A stretch of DNA of 64,000 nucleotides from WHUA01 sp964585785 (GTDB lineage Bacteria > Pseudomonadota > Alphaproteobacteria > UBA8366). Below, in pieces: positions 1 to 9,165 of the stretch. The number at the start of each line of letters is the position of its first letter. The first letter of the stretch is position 1. The notes beneath the pieces are model-generated. The model saw only the letters and a program-made list of their open reading frames with translations, searched no databases and was not told the DNA's origin. A program made the position numbers and the translations under genes. The stretch spans positions 1 to 64,000 of the forward strand of contig CAZPFL010000001.1 of assembly GCA_964585785.1 (NCBI GenBank), in the 5' to 3' direction.

Positions 1-536
1 CGATCACGCTGCAAAACTGCTCAGTGGCCATAGCGCCACCCTGAGCATCAACCCCCGGAAAATCTCCAGCCGGGTGGTCCAACATCGGGTAGCAGCTCAA
101 AGAGAAACGGGGGAAGATAACGATTTCTTGTTGCCTGCACTTTCAATCACATCCTTGGATCGGCGCCGTTACAAACCGGATTAAGGTTGTAAATTCATTT
201 CCCGAGGAGGGATCTGAACCGACGGATATGTCCATTGCTTGAAACAATAGGCCCAATGGTTGCGGATCCGGGATTTGAATTTGTTATCGATTGGAGTCGC
301 CTAAGAGCGAAGTATGGAAACCGGCCGTCAGGCCATGTCGCATAATTGGCCTTATGAAAGGCGGAGCCACATAAGCGTGACTTGCGGAAAGAGGCTGGAA
401 TGCGGCTTCCGTCCGATGCATTGCGACGGGTCGAAATGCAGCTTGCGCAAAACGGCACACGTCAGAAACCACGGATGTTGACGTAATCACCTTTGAACCG
501 GAAAGGGTTGGAAAACTGCCGGCTTCAGAGGCCAAA
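1..536. other. Gene-free stretch at left edge
   Basis: No convincing gene is visible. Short open frames on the minus strand (roughly 195-535) have no recognisable motif and look like chance frames. The stretch lies upstream of a truncated dioxygenase and may hold its decayed 5' part, but I could not recognise the missing N-terminal half or the HxD motif in any frame. Confidence 0.4.
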
Positions 537-869
537 GTGCAGGGCGCCTTTTTGACACACCTCGGCGGGGCCGCTTTACACTCCTCTACCCTCTCTACGT
601 ACCTGCCCTACGATGGACACTTATATGGATGCTTGTATCGGCCGACGGAGACGAAACACCATTTGCGCGTGGGGGGCGGGGGTGGTGACGTCGTGGTTTG
701 GGACAATTGCCCTGCGCAATACCAAGCGAGACAGGAATATAATTTGCCGCAACAACCGTTAATGTGGCGAACGACCGTGAAAGTCGAGACGCTATTCTAT
801 AGCGGCTTGTTTTCGACGATGGACATAGCCGGTCTGCCGACCGGTGGGCACAAGGACCCAAGCGAATGA
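537..869 (+). pseudogene. TauD/TfdA-type dioxygenase, 3' fragment
   Basis: The frame encodes 110 residues, against about 280 for an intact Fe(II)/2-oxoglutarate dioxygenase. Only the C-terminal part is recognisable (about residues 47-82): GDVVVWDNC followed by LPQQPLMWRTTV, which lines up with GDLVMWDNC...LPQRRLMHRLTI of the intact gene at 15693-16547. The His that should be the distal iron ligand (VQHKA in the intact copy) is Tyr here (AQYQA). The N-terminal half with the HxD motif is missing, so the product cannot be an active dioxygenase. Its stop overlaps the start of the next gene as ATGA, which suggests the intact ancestor was co-translated with the flavin monooxygenase downstream. The upstream limit of the fragment is uncertain. 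Confidence 0.7.
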
Positions 870-2059
870 CCAACGGCGTATCGTCAGGCGACACCCTCCC
901 AGCCCCCCTCAAGGGCCCTGGCGATTTCCCGGACAGCCCGCTCTCCCGCATCCTGCAGCAGCCGCTCATGCTGGGGCTCTTCCTGCCGATCCAGAACGGC
1001 GGCTGGACGCCCTCGACATTGCCGCGCACGACGGACTGGACGTTCGACTACAACGCCGGCTTGACTCGGACGGCCGAGACGCTCGGCTTCGATCTCGTCT
1101 TCGGCCTCGCCCAGTGGACGCCGAAGGGCGGCCACGGCGGCGAGACGAAGTTCCGCGAGACTTCCATCGACAGCTTCATGACCGTCGCCGCGCTGGCCCC
1201 GGTAACCACGCGGATACTGCTCATCTCGACGATCCATATCCTCTACGGGCCGTGGCACCCCATGCATCTCGCTAAGTTCGGCGCCACGCTCGACCACATC
1301 TCCGGCGGCCGCTGGGGCGCCAATATCGTCACCGGGCACATCCCGCGCGAGGCCGCCATGTTCGGCATGGTGCGACCCGATCACAGCGCGCGCTACGAAA
1401 TGGCCGACGTCTTCACCACGCGGCTGGAGCAGCTCTGGGCGGCGACGGAGAACATGACCGTCGATGGCCCGTACTGGTCGATGCAAGATGCCTTCGTCAC
1501 GCCGAAGCCACGATTCGGCCGGCCTGTGCTGGTAAACGCCACGGGATCGTTTGAGGGCATCGCCTTCGCCGCGAAGCATTCCGACATCGTCTTCATCACC
1601 AGCCCGACGGGCAACCAGATGGAGCACGCGATCGAGGGTCTGCCGCCGCATACCGCCACCATTCGCAAGGCGGCGGCGGAAGCCGGACGGCCTCTGCGCA
1701 CTATTATCAACCCCATGGTGGTCTGCCGCCCGACGGAGAAGGAGGCAATCGAATACCGCGACGCCATCGTCGCGGCGGCCGATACCGGCGCAGTCGAGGG
1801 CTTCGCGGAAATCTCGCGCGGCGGCGACGCGGTGGCGTGGCGCAACATGAAGCGGCCCTATCGCGCGCTTGGCGGCAACCTCCACGTCGTCGGCTCGCCC
1901 GAGCAGATCGTCGACCACTTTATTAGCCTGAAGAAGGCCGGCTGCGACGGCGTGCAACTCACCTTCTACGACTTCGAGCCCGACCTCGCCTATTTCGGGG
2001 AAGCGGTCCTGCCGCTGATGCATCAGGCGGGGCTGCGCGTAGGCGATGCTGCCGCCTGA
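866..2059 (+). CDS. LLM-class FMNH2-dependent monooxygenase (SfnG/RutA-like)
   Basis: A 397-residue luciferase-like TIM-barrel monooxygenase. The segment TDWTFDYN near residue 53, the GPWHP segment near 130 and SGGRWGANIVTG near 150 resemble dimethylsulfone monooxygenase SfnG and, more loosely, pyrimidine oxygenase RutA. Enzymes of this group use reduced FMN from a separate reductase; no reductase is visible nearby. The start overlaps the stop of a decayed TauD gene (ATGA), and a sulfatase follows beyond an IS element, so sulfur scavenging is a reasonable guess, but the substrate cannot be read from sequence. The first ~32 residues before LMLGLFLP are a non-conserved extension, so an internal start is possible. 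Confidence 0.8.
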   Translation: MTNGVSSGDTLPAPLKGPGDFPDSPLSRILQQPLMLGLFLPIQNGGWTPSTLPRTTDWTFDYNAGLTRTAETLGFDLVFGLAQWTPKGGHGGETKFRETSIDSFMTVAALAPVTTRILLISTIHILYGPWHPMHLAKFGATLDHISGGRWGANIVTGHIPREAAMFGMVRPDHSARYEMADVFTTRLEQLWAATENMTVDGPYWSMQDAFVTPKPRFGRPVLVNATGSFEGIAFAAKHSDIVFITSPTGNQMEHAIEGLPPHTATIRKAAAEAGRPLRTIINPMVVCRPTEKEAIEYRDAIVAAADTGAVEGFAEISRGGDAVAWRNMKRPYRALGGNLHVVGSPEQIVDHFISLKKAGCDGVQLTFYDFEPDLAYFGEAVLPLMHQAGLRVGDAAA

Positions 2060-2073
2060 GGCAATCCATGGCA

Positions 2074-2881
2074 GGGCGGTGTCAATCTAATGCGAACCAG
2101 TCTCTGAATTCTAGCAAGATGCACGTCTCATGCCGCGAGTTCCCGCCACCCGGCCAACACAGCGGAGCGGTTCTGCTTGAAGGTGTCGCGGCGGGTAAGG
2201 TTGCGGTCGAGATTGAAGCGGTTGTGCATCGAGGCATGGACGGACGCGAATTTTTGCAGGGTCTTGATGTCCCTGAATTTTGCCATCGCGCCCTCTCGTC
2301 GGCGGAACGGCTGGTGTGAATTTTCGGCTCTATTGTTGAGCCAGCGGCCGCTTTCCTGTGACGGCGCATTGCCGATCACCTTCATCGCAGCGCCGTAAGA
2401 TTGAAGTCGGTCGGTCACGATCGACCACGGCCTGCCATAGCGCTTCATCGCACACTTCAGAAATTTGAGCGCAGCTTTGCGATCCCAGCGCTTCGTTGCA
2501 AAAACTTCGAGCGCTTCGCCTTCATGATCAACTGCCCGCCAAAGGAAGTGCCTCTCGCCATTGATGCGGACGAACACCTCGTCCAGATGCCAGCGCCATT
2601 GCGAATACGATTGGCTTCGAGCCCGGCGCTCGCGGATCTCTGCGGCGAACATCGGACCGAACCGATTCCACCAGAACCGCACCGTCTCGTGGCAGATGTC
2701 GATGCCGCGCTCGGACAGACGGTCCTCGACCTGACGCAACGACAGCGGATAGCGCACGTACATCATGATTGTCAGGCGGATCACCTCGGGCGAACTGTTG
2801 AAATAGCGAAAGGGATTCTTCATTCGCCGACGCTACGGGGCGACGACGCCGGCCTCAACCGAAATTGCTCCGACGCCGCCC
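2074..2881 (-). mobile_element. IS6-family insertion sequence
   Basis: An ~808-bp element, the usual size for IS6, carrying one transposase gene. Candidate terminal inverted repeats are GGGCGGTGTC at 2074-2083 and its near-complement ending at 2881 (GGGCGGCGTC read inward); similarity fades after about 11 bases. The flanking octamers (2066-2073 and 2882-2889) do not match, so no target duplication is visible. That suggests an old insertion, a deletion next to the element, or a slightly wrong boundary. It lies between the flavin monooxygenase and the sulfatase and may have split an older operon. Confidence 0.6.
2128..2823 (-). CDS. IS6-family DDE transposase
   Basis: A 231-residue transposase, close to the normal IS6 length. 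An N-terminal helix-turn-helix (about residues 22-52, LSLRQVEDRLSERGI) is followed by the RNaseH-like catalytic core. The DDE triad is visible as WHLDEVFV, IVTDRLQSY and NNRAENSHQPFRRRE. IS6 transposases move the element by replicative cointegrate formation. The frame is uninterrupted, so it may still be functional. Confidence 0.9.
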   Translation of the reverse strand: MKNPFRYFNSSPEVIRLTIMMYVRYPLSLRQVEDRLSERGIDICHETVRFWWNRFGPMFAAEIRERRARSQSYSQWRWHLDEVFVRINGERHFLWRAVDHEGEALEVFATKRWDRKAALKFLKCAMKRYGRPWSIVTDRLQSYGAAMKVIGNAPSQESGRWLNNRAENSHQPFRRREGAMAKFRDIKTLQKFASVHASMHNRFNLDRNLTRRDTFKQNRSAVLAGWRELAA

Positions 2882-2969
2882 ACTAACGTTCGATACGCTG
2901 CCCGATTGGCTCGGCCGCCGCCGATCGTCTAGCATCGACGACCGACACGGGGAAAAGGATGCCACAGGA

Positions 2970-4508
2970 ATGGGTCGAAAGATCCTGTTCGTCACGACCG
3001 ACCAGCAGCGCTATGACGGTTTGGGTTGCAACGGCGGGCGCATTGCGCGGACCCCGGTGCTGGACAGCCTTGCGCGCGACGGCATCGTTTACCGCCACGC
3101 CTATACCCAAAACACCGAATGCATGCCCGCACGGTCGACAATGTTGACGGGACAGTATCCGCGCACGCATGGCGTGACGATGAACGGGATCCCGCTGCCG
3201 CTCGACAGCCCGAACATCGCGGCACTGTTGCGCGACCGGGCCGGCTATCGCACCGCGCTGATCGGCAAGGCGCATTTCGAGCCGTCATCGGCTCCTGACC
3301 AGTCCTATTTTGAGAACAAGGCAGCCCGCCTCGGGTCCACCGGGCCGCATCGCGGCTTCGAACGGATGGAGCTTGCCGCCCATACCGGCCGGCCCGGACG
3401 CAGCATGTATCATTATCCGAAATGGCTTGCCGATCATCATCCGGACGCGGTGGACGGCTTTTTCGAATACATCGACAAAAACCAGATGCCGAGCGCACGC
3501 GGTGGCGGCGATACGCTGGCGCCGCAGGTTTGGTTCAACCCGATTCCCCGTGAGCTCTATCACACGGACTGGGTGGCGGACCGCGCGATCGACTGGCTCA
3601 AATCGTTGTCGGATGGTGCCGACTGGTTCCTCTGGCTGAGCTTTCCCGACCCCCACCACCCTTGGGATCCGCCGCAATCGGAACTTACCCGATACAACTG
3701 GCGCGACCTCGATCTGCCGCCCTTCTATCCCGGCAATCGGGAGCGCTGTGCCGAGCTCCTCGCGCACAAGCCGAGGCATTGGCTCGAAAATTACGAAGGC
3801 CGTGGGAGATTCAATTTTTCGGTGCCGCCGACCTTTGTGCCCGCAAACCTGACGTCAGACCAGATTCGCGAGGTCAACGCCGTTATCCATGTCGAGAACG
3901 AACTGATCGACGAAGCGCTCGGTCGGGTCGTCGATTGCATCGGGCGCCGTGGCTGGAACGAAGTTACGGACGTATTCTTCACCACGGATCACGGCGAGAT
4001 GCAGGGCGATTTCGGCATGCTGTTCAAGGGCGCCTTTCACGTCGACGCTTTGATGCGGACGCCGTTCATCTGGCGCCCGGCGCCGGCGGCAGCGGTCGCG
4101 CCGGCCGTCATCGACGAGCCGGTGGGCCATATCAACCTGGCGCCGACATTCGCCGAAATCGCGGGCGTGCCAGCAGATCCCGCCTTTCAGGGCGCACCCT
4201 TGCCGACCACAGCGTCCGACAAGCGGCATGAACGCGCCATCGTCACGTGGGATGATCAGCCAGGCGAACGCGCCATGTGCCTGAGCACGCTTTACCGGGA
4301 CGGTTTTCTCTGCACGCTCTACGAGCGCACCGGGTACTACGAAGGAACCGAGGGTGAGCTCTACGATCTCCGGAACGATCCGCGGCAATGGGAGAACCTC
4401 TGGGACGATCCGGGCCGGAAGAGTCTCAAATCCGACCTCGCCGCCGACCTAAAGGACCATCTTCCAGCCCGGCGAGAGCCGCCGCTCGAGAAGGTGGCGC
4501 GGGTCTGA
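2970..4508 (+). CDS. Sulfatase (type I, formylglycine-dependent)
   Basis: A 512-residue sulfatase of the alkaline-phosphatase superfamily. The CxPxR signature for Cys-to-formylglycine maturation is CMPAR at residues 51-55. Metal-site elements are TTDQQ (residues 9-13) and TTDHGEMQGD near residue 345. It hydrolyses sulfate esters; the substrate is not evident, though the layout resembles choline-sulfatase-like enzymes. No signal peptide is seen, so it is probably cytoplasmic. I chose ATG 2970 because it follows a GGGGAAAAGGAT purine stretch and the conserved N-terminal strand (KILFVTTDQQ) begins there; upstream codons in the same frame run into the IS6 end. A stem-loop follows the stop directly. 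Maturation needs a formylglycine-generating enzyme, not present here. Confidence 0.88.
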   Translation: MGRKILFVTTDQQRYDGLGCNGGRIARTPVLDSLARDGIVYRHAYTQNTECMPARSTMLTGQYPRTHGVTMNGIPLPLDSPNIAALLRDRAGYRTALIGKAHFEPSSAPDQSYFENKAARLGSTGPHRGFERMELAAHTGRPGRSMYHYPKWLADHHPDAVDGFFEYIDKNQMPSARGGGDTLAPQVWFNPIPRELYHTDWVADRAIDWLKSLSDGADWFLWLSFPDPHHPWDPPQSELTRYNWRDLDLPPFYPGNRERCAELLAHKPRHWLENYEGRGRFNFSVPPTFVPANLTSDQIREVNAVIHVENELIDEALGRVVDCIGRRGWNEVTDVFFTTDHGEMQGDFGMLFKGAFHVDALMRTPFIWRPAPAAAVAPAVIDEPVGHINLAPTFAEIAGVPADPAFQGAPLPTTASDKRHERAIVTWDDQPGERAMCLSTLYRDGFLCTLYERTGYYEGTEGELYDLRNDPRQWENLWDDPGRKSLKSDLAADLKDHLPARREPPLEKVARV

Positions 4509-4511
4509 GCG

Positions 4512-4530
4512 TATCCGGCTTCGCCGGATA
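4512..4530 (+). terminator. Stem-loop after sulfatase
   Basis: Perfect 8-bp stem TATCCGGC / GCCGGATA with a TTC loop, starting 4 bases after the sulfatase stop and followed by a T-containing but not T-rich tail. It probably terminates the sulfatase transcript. The 150 bases between it and the aminotransferase end (4531-4680) hold nothing I recognise. Confidence 0.5.
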
Positions 4531-4680
4531 TTCCTGTGCCCTGGTCTGCGGCGTCGCGAGCGTGCCGGACATCGGGATAGGAGTTGACGCTGCCTCGACG
4601 CCGCAATTGATGAGTACGCAGGTTGGCGCGATAGGCGTCAGGCGGATTGGGCAAACGCCCGCCGAAGCGTTCGTCCGGCG

Positions 4681-5604
4681 TCAGGCATTCGAATGCTTGA
4701 GGTACTGGCCATACCAGTCGCAATCGACATATCTGACGTATGCATCGATCAAACGTTTGGTGATCGGTCCGGGCACCGCGCCGTTACCTATCTTCGCACC
4801 GTTGACGCTGCTGACGGGACAGATGCAGAAGCTGGTCGATGTAATGAAGACCTCTTCCGCGTTCAGCGTATCGTAAAGGTCTATGTCCGCTTCCTCGACC
4901 CGCAGGTTCTGCTCCCGCGCGAGATCGATTGTCGTCTGGCGGCTGACGCCCGGCAGGACGTAGCGTTCCTTGGGTGTCAGAAGCGCGCCGTCCTTCACGA
5001 TGAAGATATTACTACCCTTTCCTTCGGCCAGGTTGCCGTTTGTGTCGAGCAATACGGCGTGCGCTTCGGGGTCCCGGTCCTTTATTTCCAGTTCCGCGAG
5101 GATGAGATTGAGATAGTTGTGCGTCTTGGCCCTCGGGCTCAGCGTATCGGGTGCGGGTCGCCGCACCGAAGGCGTCATGACGCGCAGCCCGTCGCGATAG
5201 AACTTGCCGCGCTCGCGCAACGGCAATGGGCGGGATTCGACCAGGACGGTGCGGTCGGGATAGTCAGACCAAAGCCGACGGTCGGACGCCTCAAGGCCGC
5301 GGCTGATGCGCTGCGTCACCCAGATATCCTCGTCCGAGGATACGTTGCGGAGATTGATCGCGGCGACCTCCTCGGTGGCCCGCTTCAGCTCATCCTTCGA
5401 GATGCCGGGATCGATGCGAAGATAGGCGAGCGACCGATAAAACCGGTCGAGATGTTCGTCGAGCTTGAAAATTCGGTGGCCGAAGGTGCGCGTGGTGTCG
5501 AAAGCCGCATCGCCGTACTTGAACCCGCGGTCGCGAAATGGCACGCGCGCCTCCGTCTCGGGCACGATCTTGCCGTTGAACCAAACGACCCAGTTTTCGC
5601 TCAT
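4681..5604 (-). CDS. Class IV PLP aminotransferase (BCAT/D-amino-acid type)
   Basis: A 307-residue fold-type IV aminotransferase. Visible signatures are RGFKYGDAAFDTTRTF near the N-terminus, the PLP lysine in RAKTHNYLN and the LAEGKGSNIFIV segment typical of branched-chain and D-amino-acid aminotransferases. The substrate cannot be decided. ATG 5604 is preferred over ATG 5610 because GGGGAGG sits 7 bases upstream of the former and only 1 base from the latter. It starts about 30 bases after the end of the HemL-like gene on the same strand, so the two probably form an operon. Confidence 0.85.
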   Translation of the reverse strand: MSENWVVWFNGKIVPETEARVPFRDRGFKYGDAAFDTTRTFGHRIFKLDEHLDRFYRSLAYLRIDPGISKDELKRATEEVAAINLRNVSSDEDIWVTQRISRGLEASDRRLWSDYPDRTVLVESRPLPLRERGKFYRDGLRVMTPSVRRPAPDTLSPRAKTHNYLNLILAELEIKDRDPEAHAVLLDTNGNLAEGKGSNIFIVKDGALLTPKERYVLPGVSRQTTIDLAREQNLRVEEADIDLYDTLNAEEVFITSTSFCICPVSSVNGAKIGNGAVPGPITKRLIDAYVRYVDCDWYGQYLKHSNA

Positions 5605-5632
5605 CGCCATGCCTCCCCAGCCTCGAATCCGT

Positions 5633-6955
5633 CTATTCCGCCGCCTGCGTTGCGCCACGTACCGCTGCGACCGCACCCTTGAAGCAATCGAGGAATGCGT
5701 CGATCTCAGCCTCCGTCATCGGCGTCGAAAGCGAGCACACACCTCTTTCGTTTACGAACACGCCGTTGTCCCGCATGTGGCTGACGATCCCAGCCAGCAG
5801 GTCTTTTTCCCCCTGCGTCATCAACATCGAGCGATAGTCGCTGAGCGGGCGATTGTGCACATGAATGCGAAACAGCGAGCCCAGCCCTGTGACCTGTCCC
5901 GGCATACCTTTTGCGCACATCGTTGCGGCGACACCCTCGCGCGCCCGATCTCCAAGCGCGCCCAGGCGGTCAATCTCGTCCTGCGTCAGCAGGCGCATCG
6001 CCGTTTCGCCCGCCACCATCGTGATCGGATTGGCATTGAAGGTGCCCGAGTGCGATAGGGCCGGCTTCCCTTCCCGCGGGTCGAACACGGCCATTACCTC
6101 GGCCGAACCCCCAACGGCCCCCACGGGAAAGCCGCCCCCGATGATCTTGCCGAGCGCGGTCAGGTCCGGCGTGATGTCGAACAGGGATTGTGCCCCGCCA
6201 TAGGCCAGGCGCAACGTGATGACCTCGTCGAGGACGATCAGGACACCCGTCTCTTTCCGCACCCGCTTCAGCATCGCGACGAATTCTGGCGTCGCCGGAA
6301 TCAGGCCGCCGCGGTTCGGCATCAGGTCGACGATCACGCAGGCGAGCTCCCGCGCGTTTGCGCGCAGGATGTGTTCCGCCTCGTCCGGTTTGTTGAAGGG
6401 AATGACGACCACATCCTCGAGCACGCTCTTCGGCGTGCCCTTGACGTAAGCGACAGACTTTGGGTCGGCATTGCCCCAGGTTGAAGGCGTCGGGTCGAGG
6501 CTCACCTCCGCATAGTCATAGGAGCCGTGATAGGACCCCTCGCATTTCGCGATCTTCGAGCGACCGGTATAGGCGCGCGCTGCCTTGAGCGCGAACATCA
6601 CGGCTTCCGATCCCGAATTGCAGAACCGGACCTGCTCGAAGGAGGGAACGCGCTCGCACAGCAATTCGGCGAGCCGGATTTCAGCCTCCGTCGCCATCGG
6701 AAAGGCCGTCCCGCGCTCCAGTTGATCCCGCACCGCAGCCGTAATGGCGGGATGGGCGTGGCCGTGGATTAGGGAATTATAATTGTTGGTGAAATCCAGC
6801 CGCTCGACGCCGTCGACATCGGTCAGACGGCATCCCTGTCCATAGGCGGCGTAATAGGGGTGGGGCTTCATGAAGACCGTGACCCGGGTGTTTCCGCCGG
6901 GCATCACGGCTTTGGCGCGCTCGTAGAGGCTCGCCGAAACCGGTCTCTCGATCAT
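5633..6955 (-). CDS. Class III aminotransferase, glutamate-1-semialdehyde aminomutase-like
   Basis: A 440-residue fold-type I PLP enzyme resembling HemL. Landmarks are PGGNTRVTVFMKPHPYYAAYG at the N-terminus (split here as PGGNTRVTVF and the following residues), the NSGSEAVMFALKAAR cofactor loop, VLDEVITLR, and the PLP lysine in ALGKIIGGGFPVGAVGG. True HemL acts in tetrapyrrole synthesis. Pairing with a class IV aminotransferase and divergence from hyuA suggest a catabolic aminotransferase or aminomutase instead, but this is inference. It is divergently transcribed from hyuA with 146 bases between the start codons. Confidence 0.82.
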   Translation of the reverse strand: MIERPVSASLYERAKAVMPGGNTRVTVFMKPHPYYAAYGQGCRLTDVDGVERLDFTNNYNSLIHGHAHPAITAAVRDQLERGTAFPMATEAEIRLAELLCERVPSFEQVRFCNSGSEAVMFALKAARAYTGRSKIAKCEGSYHGSYDYAEVSLDPTPSTWGNADPKSVAYVKGTPKSVLEDVVVIPFNKPDEAEHILRANARELACVIVDLMPNRGGLIPATPEFVAMLKRVRKETGVLIVLDEVITLRLAYGGAQSLFDITPDLTALGKIIGGGFPVGAVGGSAEVMAVFDPREGKPALSHSGTFNANPITMVAGETAMRLLTQDEIDRLGALGDRAREGVAATMCAKGMPGQVTGLGSLFRIHVHNRPLSDYRSMLMTQGEKDLLAGIVSHMRDNGVFVNERGVCSLSTPMTEAEIDAFLDCFKGAVAAVRGATQAAE

Positions 6956-7013
6956 ATGGGCGCCTCCGTCGGCGCGAACTGCGAAAGCGAATTCCCGAAG
7001 ACACTGGGGTTGC

Positions 7014-7047
7014 TTGACATAGTATGAGGCGGCTGGAGAATTGACAA
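7014..7047. promoter_or_regulatory. Overlapping divergent promoters, HemL-like gene / hyuA
   Basis: On the minus strand, TTGTCA (complement of 7042-7047), a 17-base spacer and TACTAT (complement of 7019-7024) form a good sigma70-type promoter for the aminotransferase operon, giving a leader of about 57 bases. On the plus strand, a perfect TTGACA at 7014-7019 is followed 17 bases later by a weak AGAATT (7037-7042) in front of hyuA. The -35 of one overlaps the -10 of the other, so the two directions should compete. No regulator gene adjoins. Confidence 0.5.
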
Positions 7048-7101
7048 ATAAGGGCGCGTTCGCGCCAGCGGTTTTCCGGAAAATTCATAGAGGAATTCGT
7101 T

Positions 7102-9165
7102 ATGCAGATCGGGGTGGACATTGGCGGCACCTTCACCGACCTCGTCTGCATCGACAACGCGGGCGCCCTCCATACGGCGAAGACGCCATCGACCCCGGAC
7201 GATCCATCGCGCGGCGTCATGGAAGGTCTTGCCCTGCTTGCCGAGCGTATGTCCATGGCGCTCAACGACATGCTGTCCGCGACCGGGCTTTTTATCCACG
7301 GCTCTACCGTGGCGACGAATCTGGTCGTGGAACGCAAGGGCGCCCGGCTTGGCCTGATCACGACCGCCGGGTTCCGGGACATCATCGAGCTCCGCGACGG
7401 CAGCAAGCAGAACCGCTACAACATCCGCATGGCGCCGCCGGAACCGCTCATCGCGCGTCCGCAGCGTCTGGAAGTGCCGGAACGGATCGACGCGGAAGGC
7501 AACGTCGAAACGCCGCTGGATGAGCAGGCTGTTCGGCGTGCCATCGATACCCTCCAGACCATGAATGTCCAGGGACTCGTCGTCCTGTTTCTTCACGCCC
7601 ACCGCAACGGCATCCATGAGCGGCGCGTGCGGGAGATTGTCGAGGAAAGCGGTTGGTCGCCTTTCGTATCCCTGTCGCATGAGGTCTTGCGCCGCGAAGG
7701 CGAGTACGACCGCGTCAGTACCGCTGCGGTCAACGCCTATGTCGGCCCGGGTCTTGGCGGCTATCTCACGCGTCTCGCGGCGAAACTGGGCGACAACGGC
7801 CTTGCCGCTCCCGTGCTGGTCATGCAGTCGACAGGCGGAGTTCTGCCGCTCGACCACGCAGTCCAGCATGCGGTCGGAGCGGTGACCAGCGGGCCGGCCG
7901 GCGGCGCCATGGCCGGCGCACTGTTCGCCCGCCTGCGCAAGGAGCCGCGTCTTGTCACCTATGACATGGGCGGCACAAGCACCGATATCTGCTTGATCGA
8001 GGACGGCAAGCCGCTCGAGCGCCAGGTGACCCAGCTCGGCGAGGTCAAGATCGCCGTCCCCGCTTTGGACATCGAAGCGCTGGGCGCCGGGGGCGGCAGC
8101 ATCGCCTGGGTCGATCCGGGCGGTATCCTCGATCTCGGGCCGCATAGCGCCGGCGCCTCGCCCGGTCCGGCGTGCTATGGCCAGGGCGGCACGCAGCCGA
8201 CGCTGACCGATGCCAACCTCGTGCTCGGGCTGATCACGCCGGAAACCTTCCTGGGTGGCCGGCTGCATCTCAGCCGCGAACTGGCCGAGAAGGCGGTAAC
8301 GGACCATATCGCGGCGCCGCTGGGGCTGCCGGTCGAGGACGCCGCGCTCGCCATCAATGCGCTGGCAAGTGCCCGTATCGCCGAAGGTATCCGCGCGAAT
8401 ACCGTGCGCCGCGGTCTCGACCCGCGCGAATTCACGATCTTTTCATTCGGCGGTGCCGGCGGGCTGCACGCCGCCGCTGTGGCGCGAGAGCTCGAGATAC
8501 CCCGCGCGGTCATCCCGAGGGAGGCGTCGGTCCTGTGCGCGCTCGGCTTCCTGGCCGCGGACGTGCGTCACGATTACCAGCGGGTGGTCGGCCATCGATT
8601 GCCCGAAATTACGACCGCGACCGTTTGCGATCTGTATGCCGAAATGGAGGAGGAAGCGACGACCGCTCTTGGAGCGGAGGGGTTTCCCCCGGACCGGATT
8701 CGCTTCACCCGCGTCCTCGACTGCCGGTACATCCGGCAGGTCTACACCATCCCCGTCGAAATCTCCGGCGAAGACCTGGAGGCGGCGCGCGATACGGACT
8801 GGCTCGCCGAAGCCTTCGAGAAGGTCTATTCCGCGCTGTATCGGCATGTCCATGAACGCAACGCTATCGTCGTCGACGCTTGCCGGCTGGTCGCCTACGG
8901 CATTCTGCCTTCGCTGTCCCTGCCGCATGCAGAGAAAGGCGGGTCCGACGCATCTGCGGCCCGGCGCGGTTCGCGCCGCGTATACCTCGGCGCGCCGATC
9001 GAGGCGCCGTGCTACTGGTTCGACGATTTCAAGCCGGGCATGCGCCTCGAGGGGCCGGCGATGGTCGATTCCGAATCGACCACGGTAGTGCTGCCGGCCG
9101 GTGCCAAAGCCGAAATCGATGCGTACGGAAGCCTGGTCATTACCCAAACGGGAGGCCTGTCATGA
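7102..9165 (+). CDS. Hydantoinase/oxoprolinase family protein, HyuA type
   Basis: A 687-residue HyuA-type subunit with an ASKHA ATP-binding fold. The phosphate motifs are visible as DIGGTFTDLVCID (residues 5-17) and YDMGGTSTDICLI (about 291-303), with TSGPAGGAMAGA between. Relatives are N-methylhydantoinase A, 5-oxoprolinase and acetone carboxylase beta; they couple ATP use to opening or carboxylation of a substrate and work with a HyuB partner, which follows here. GAGGAATT lies 8 bases before the ATG. The stop overlaps hyuB as ATGA, so the two are translationally coupled. The substrate is unknown; hydantoins, lactams or ketones are all possible. Confidence 0.88.
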   Translation: MQIGVDIGGTFTDLVCIDNAGALHTAKTPSTPDDPSRGVMEGLALLAERMSMALNDMLSATGLFIHGSTVATNLVVERKGARLGLITTAGFRDIIELRDGSKQNRYNIRMAPPEPLIARPQRLEVPERIDAEGNVETPLDEQAVRRAIDTLQTMNVQGLVVLFLHAHRNGIHERRVREIVEESGWSPFVSLSHEVLRREGEYDRVSTAAVNAYVGPGLGGYLTRLAAKLGDNGLAAPVLVMQSTGGVLPLDHAVQHAVGAVTSGPAGGAMAGALFARLRKEPRLVTYDMGGTSTDICLIEDGKPLERQVTQLGEVKIAVPALDIEALGAGGGSIAWVDPGGILDLGPHSAGASPGPACYGQGGTQPTLTDANLVLGLITPETFLGGRLHLSRELAEKAVTDHIAAPLGLPVEDAALAINALASARIAEGIRANTVRRGLDPREFTIFSFGGAGGLHAAAVARELEIPRAVIPREASVLCALGFLAADVRHDYQRVVGHRLPEITTATVCDLYAEMEEEATTALGAEGFPPDRIRFTRVLDCRYIRQVYTIPVEISGEDLEAARDTDWLAEAFEKVYSALYRHVHERNAIVVDACRLVAYGILPSLSLPHAEKGGSDASAARRGSRRVYLGAPIEAPCYWFDDFKPGMRLEGPAMVDSESTTVVLPAGAKAEIDAYGSLVITQTGGLS

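Noticed and set aside
884..2023. Minus-strand open frame of 379 codons opposite the SfnG-like gene
   Set aside because: Mirror frame of a gene with clear family motifs; composition is typical of antisense reading. The same applies to similar long antisense frames at 4693-5682, 6952-8307, 9312-10994 and 54924-55775.
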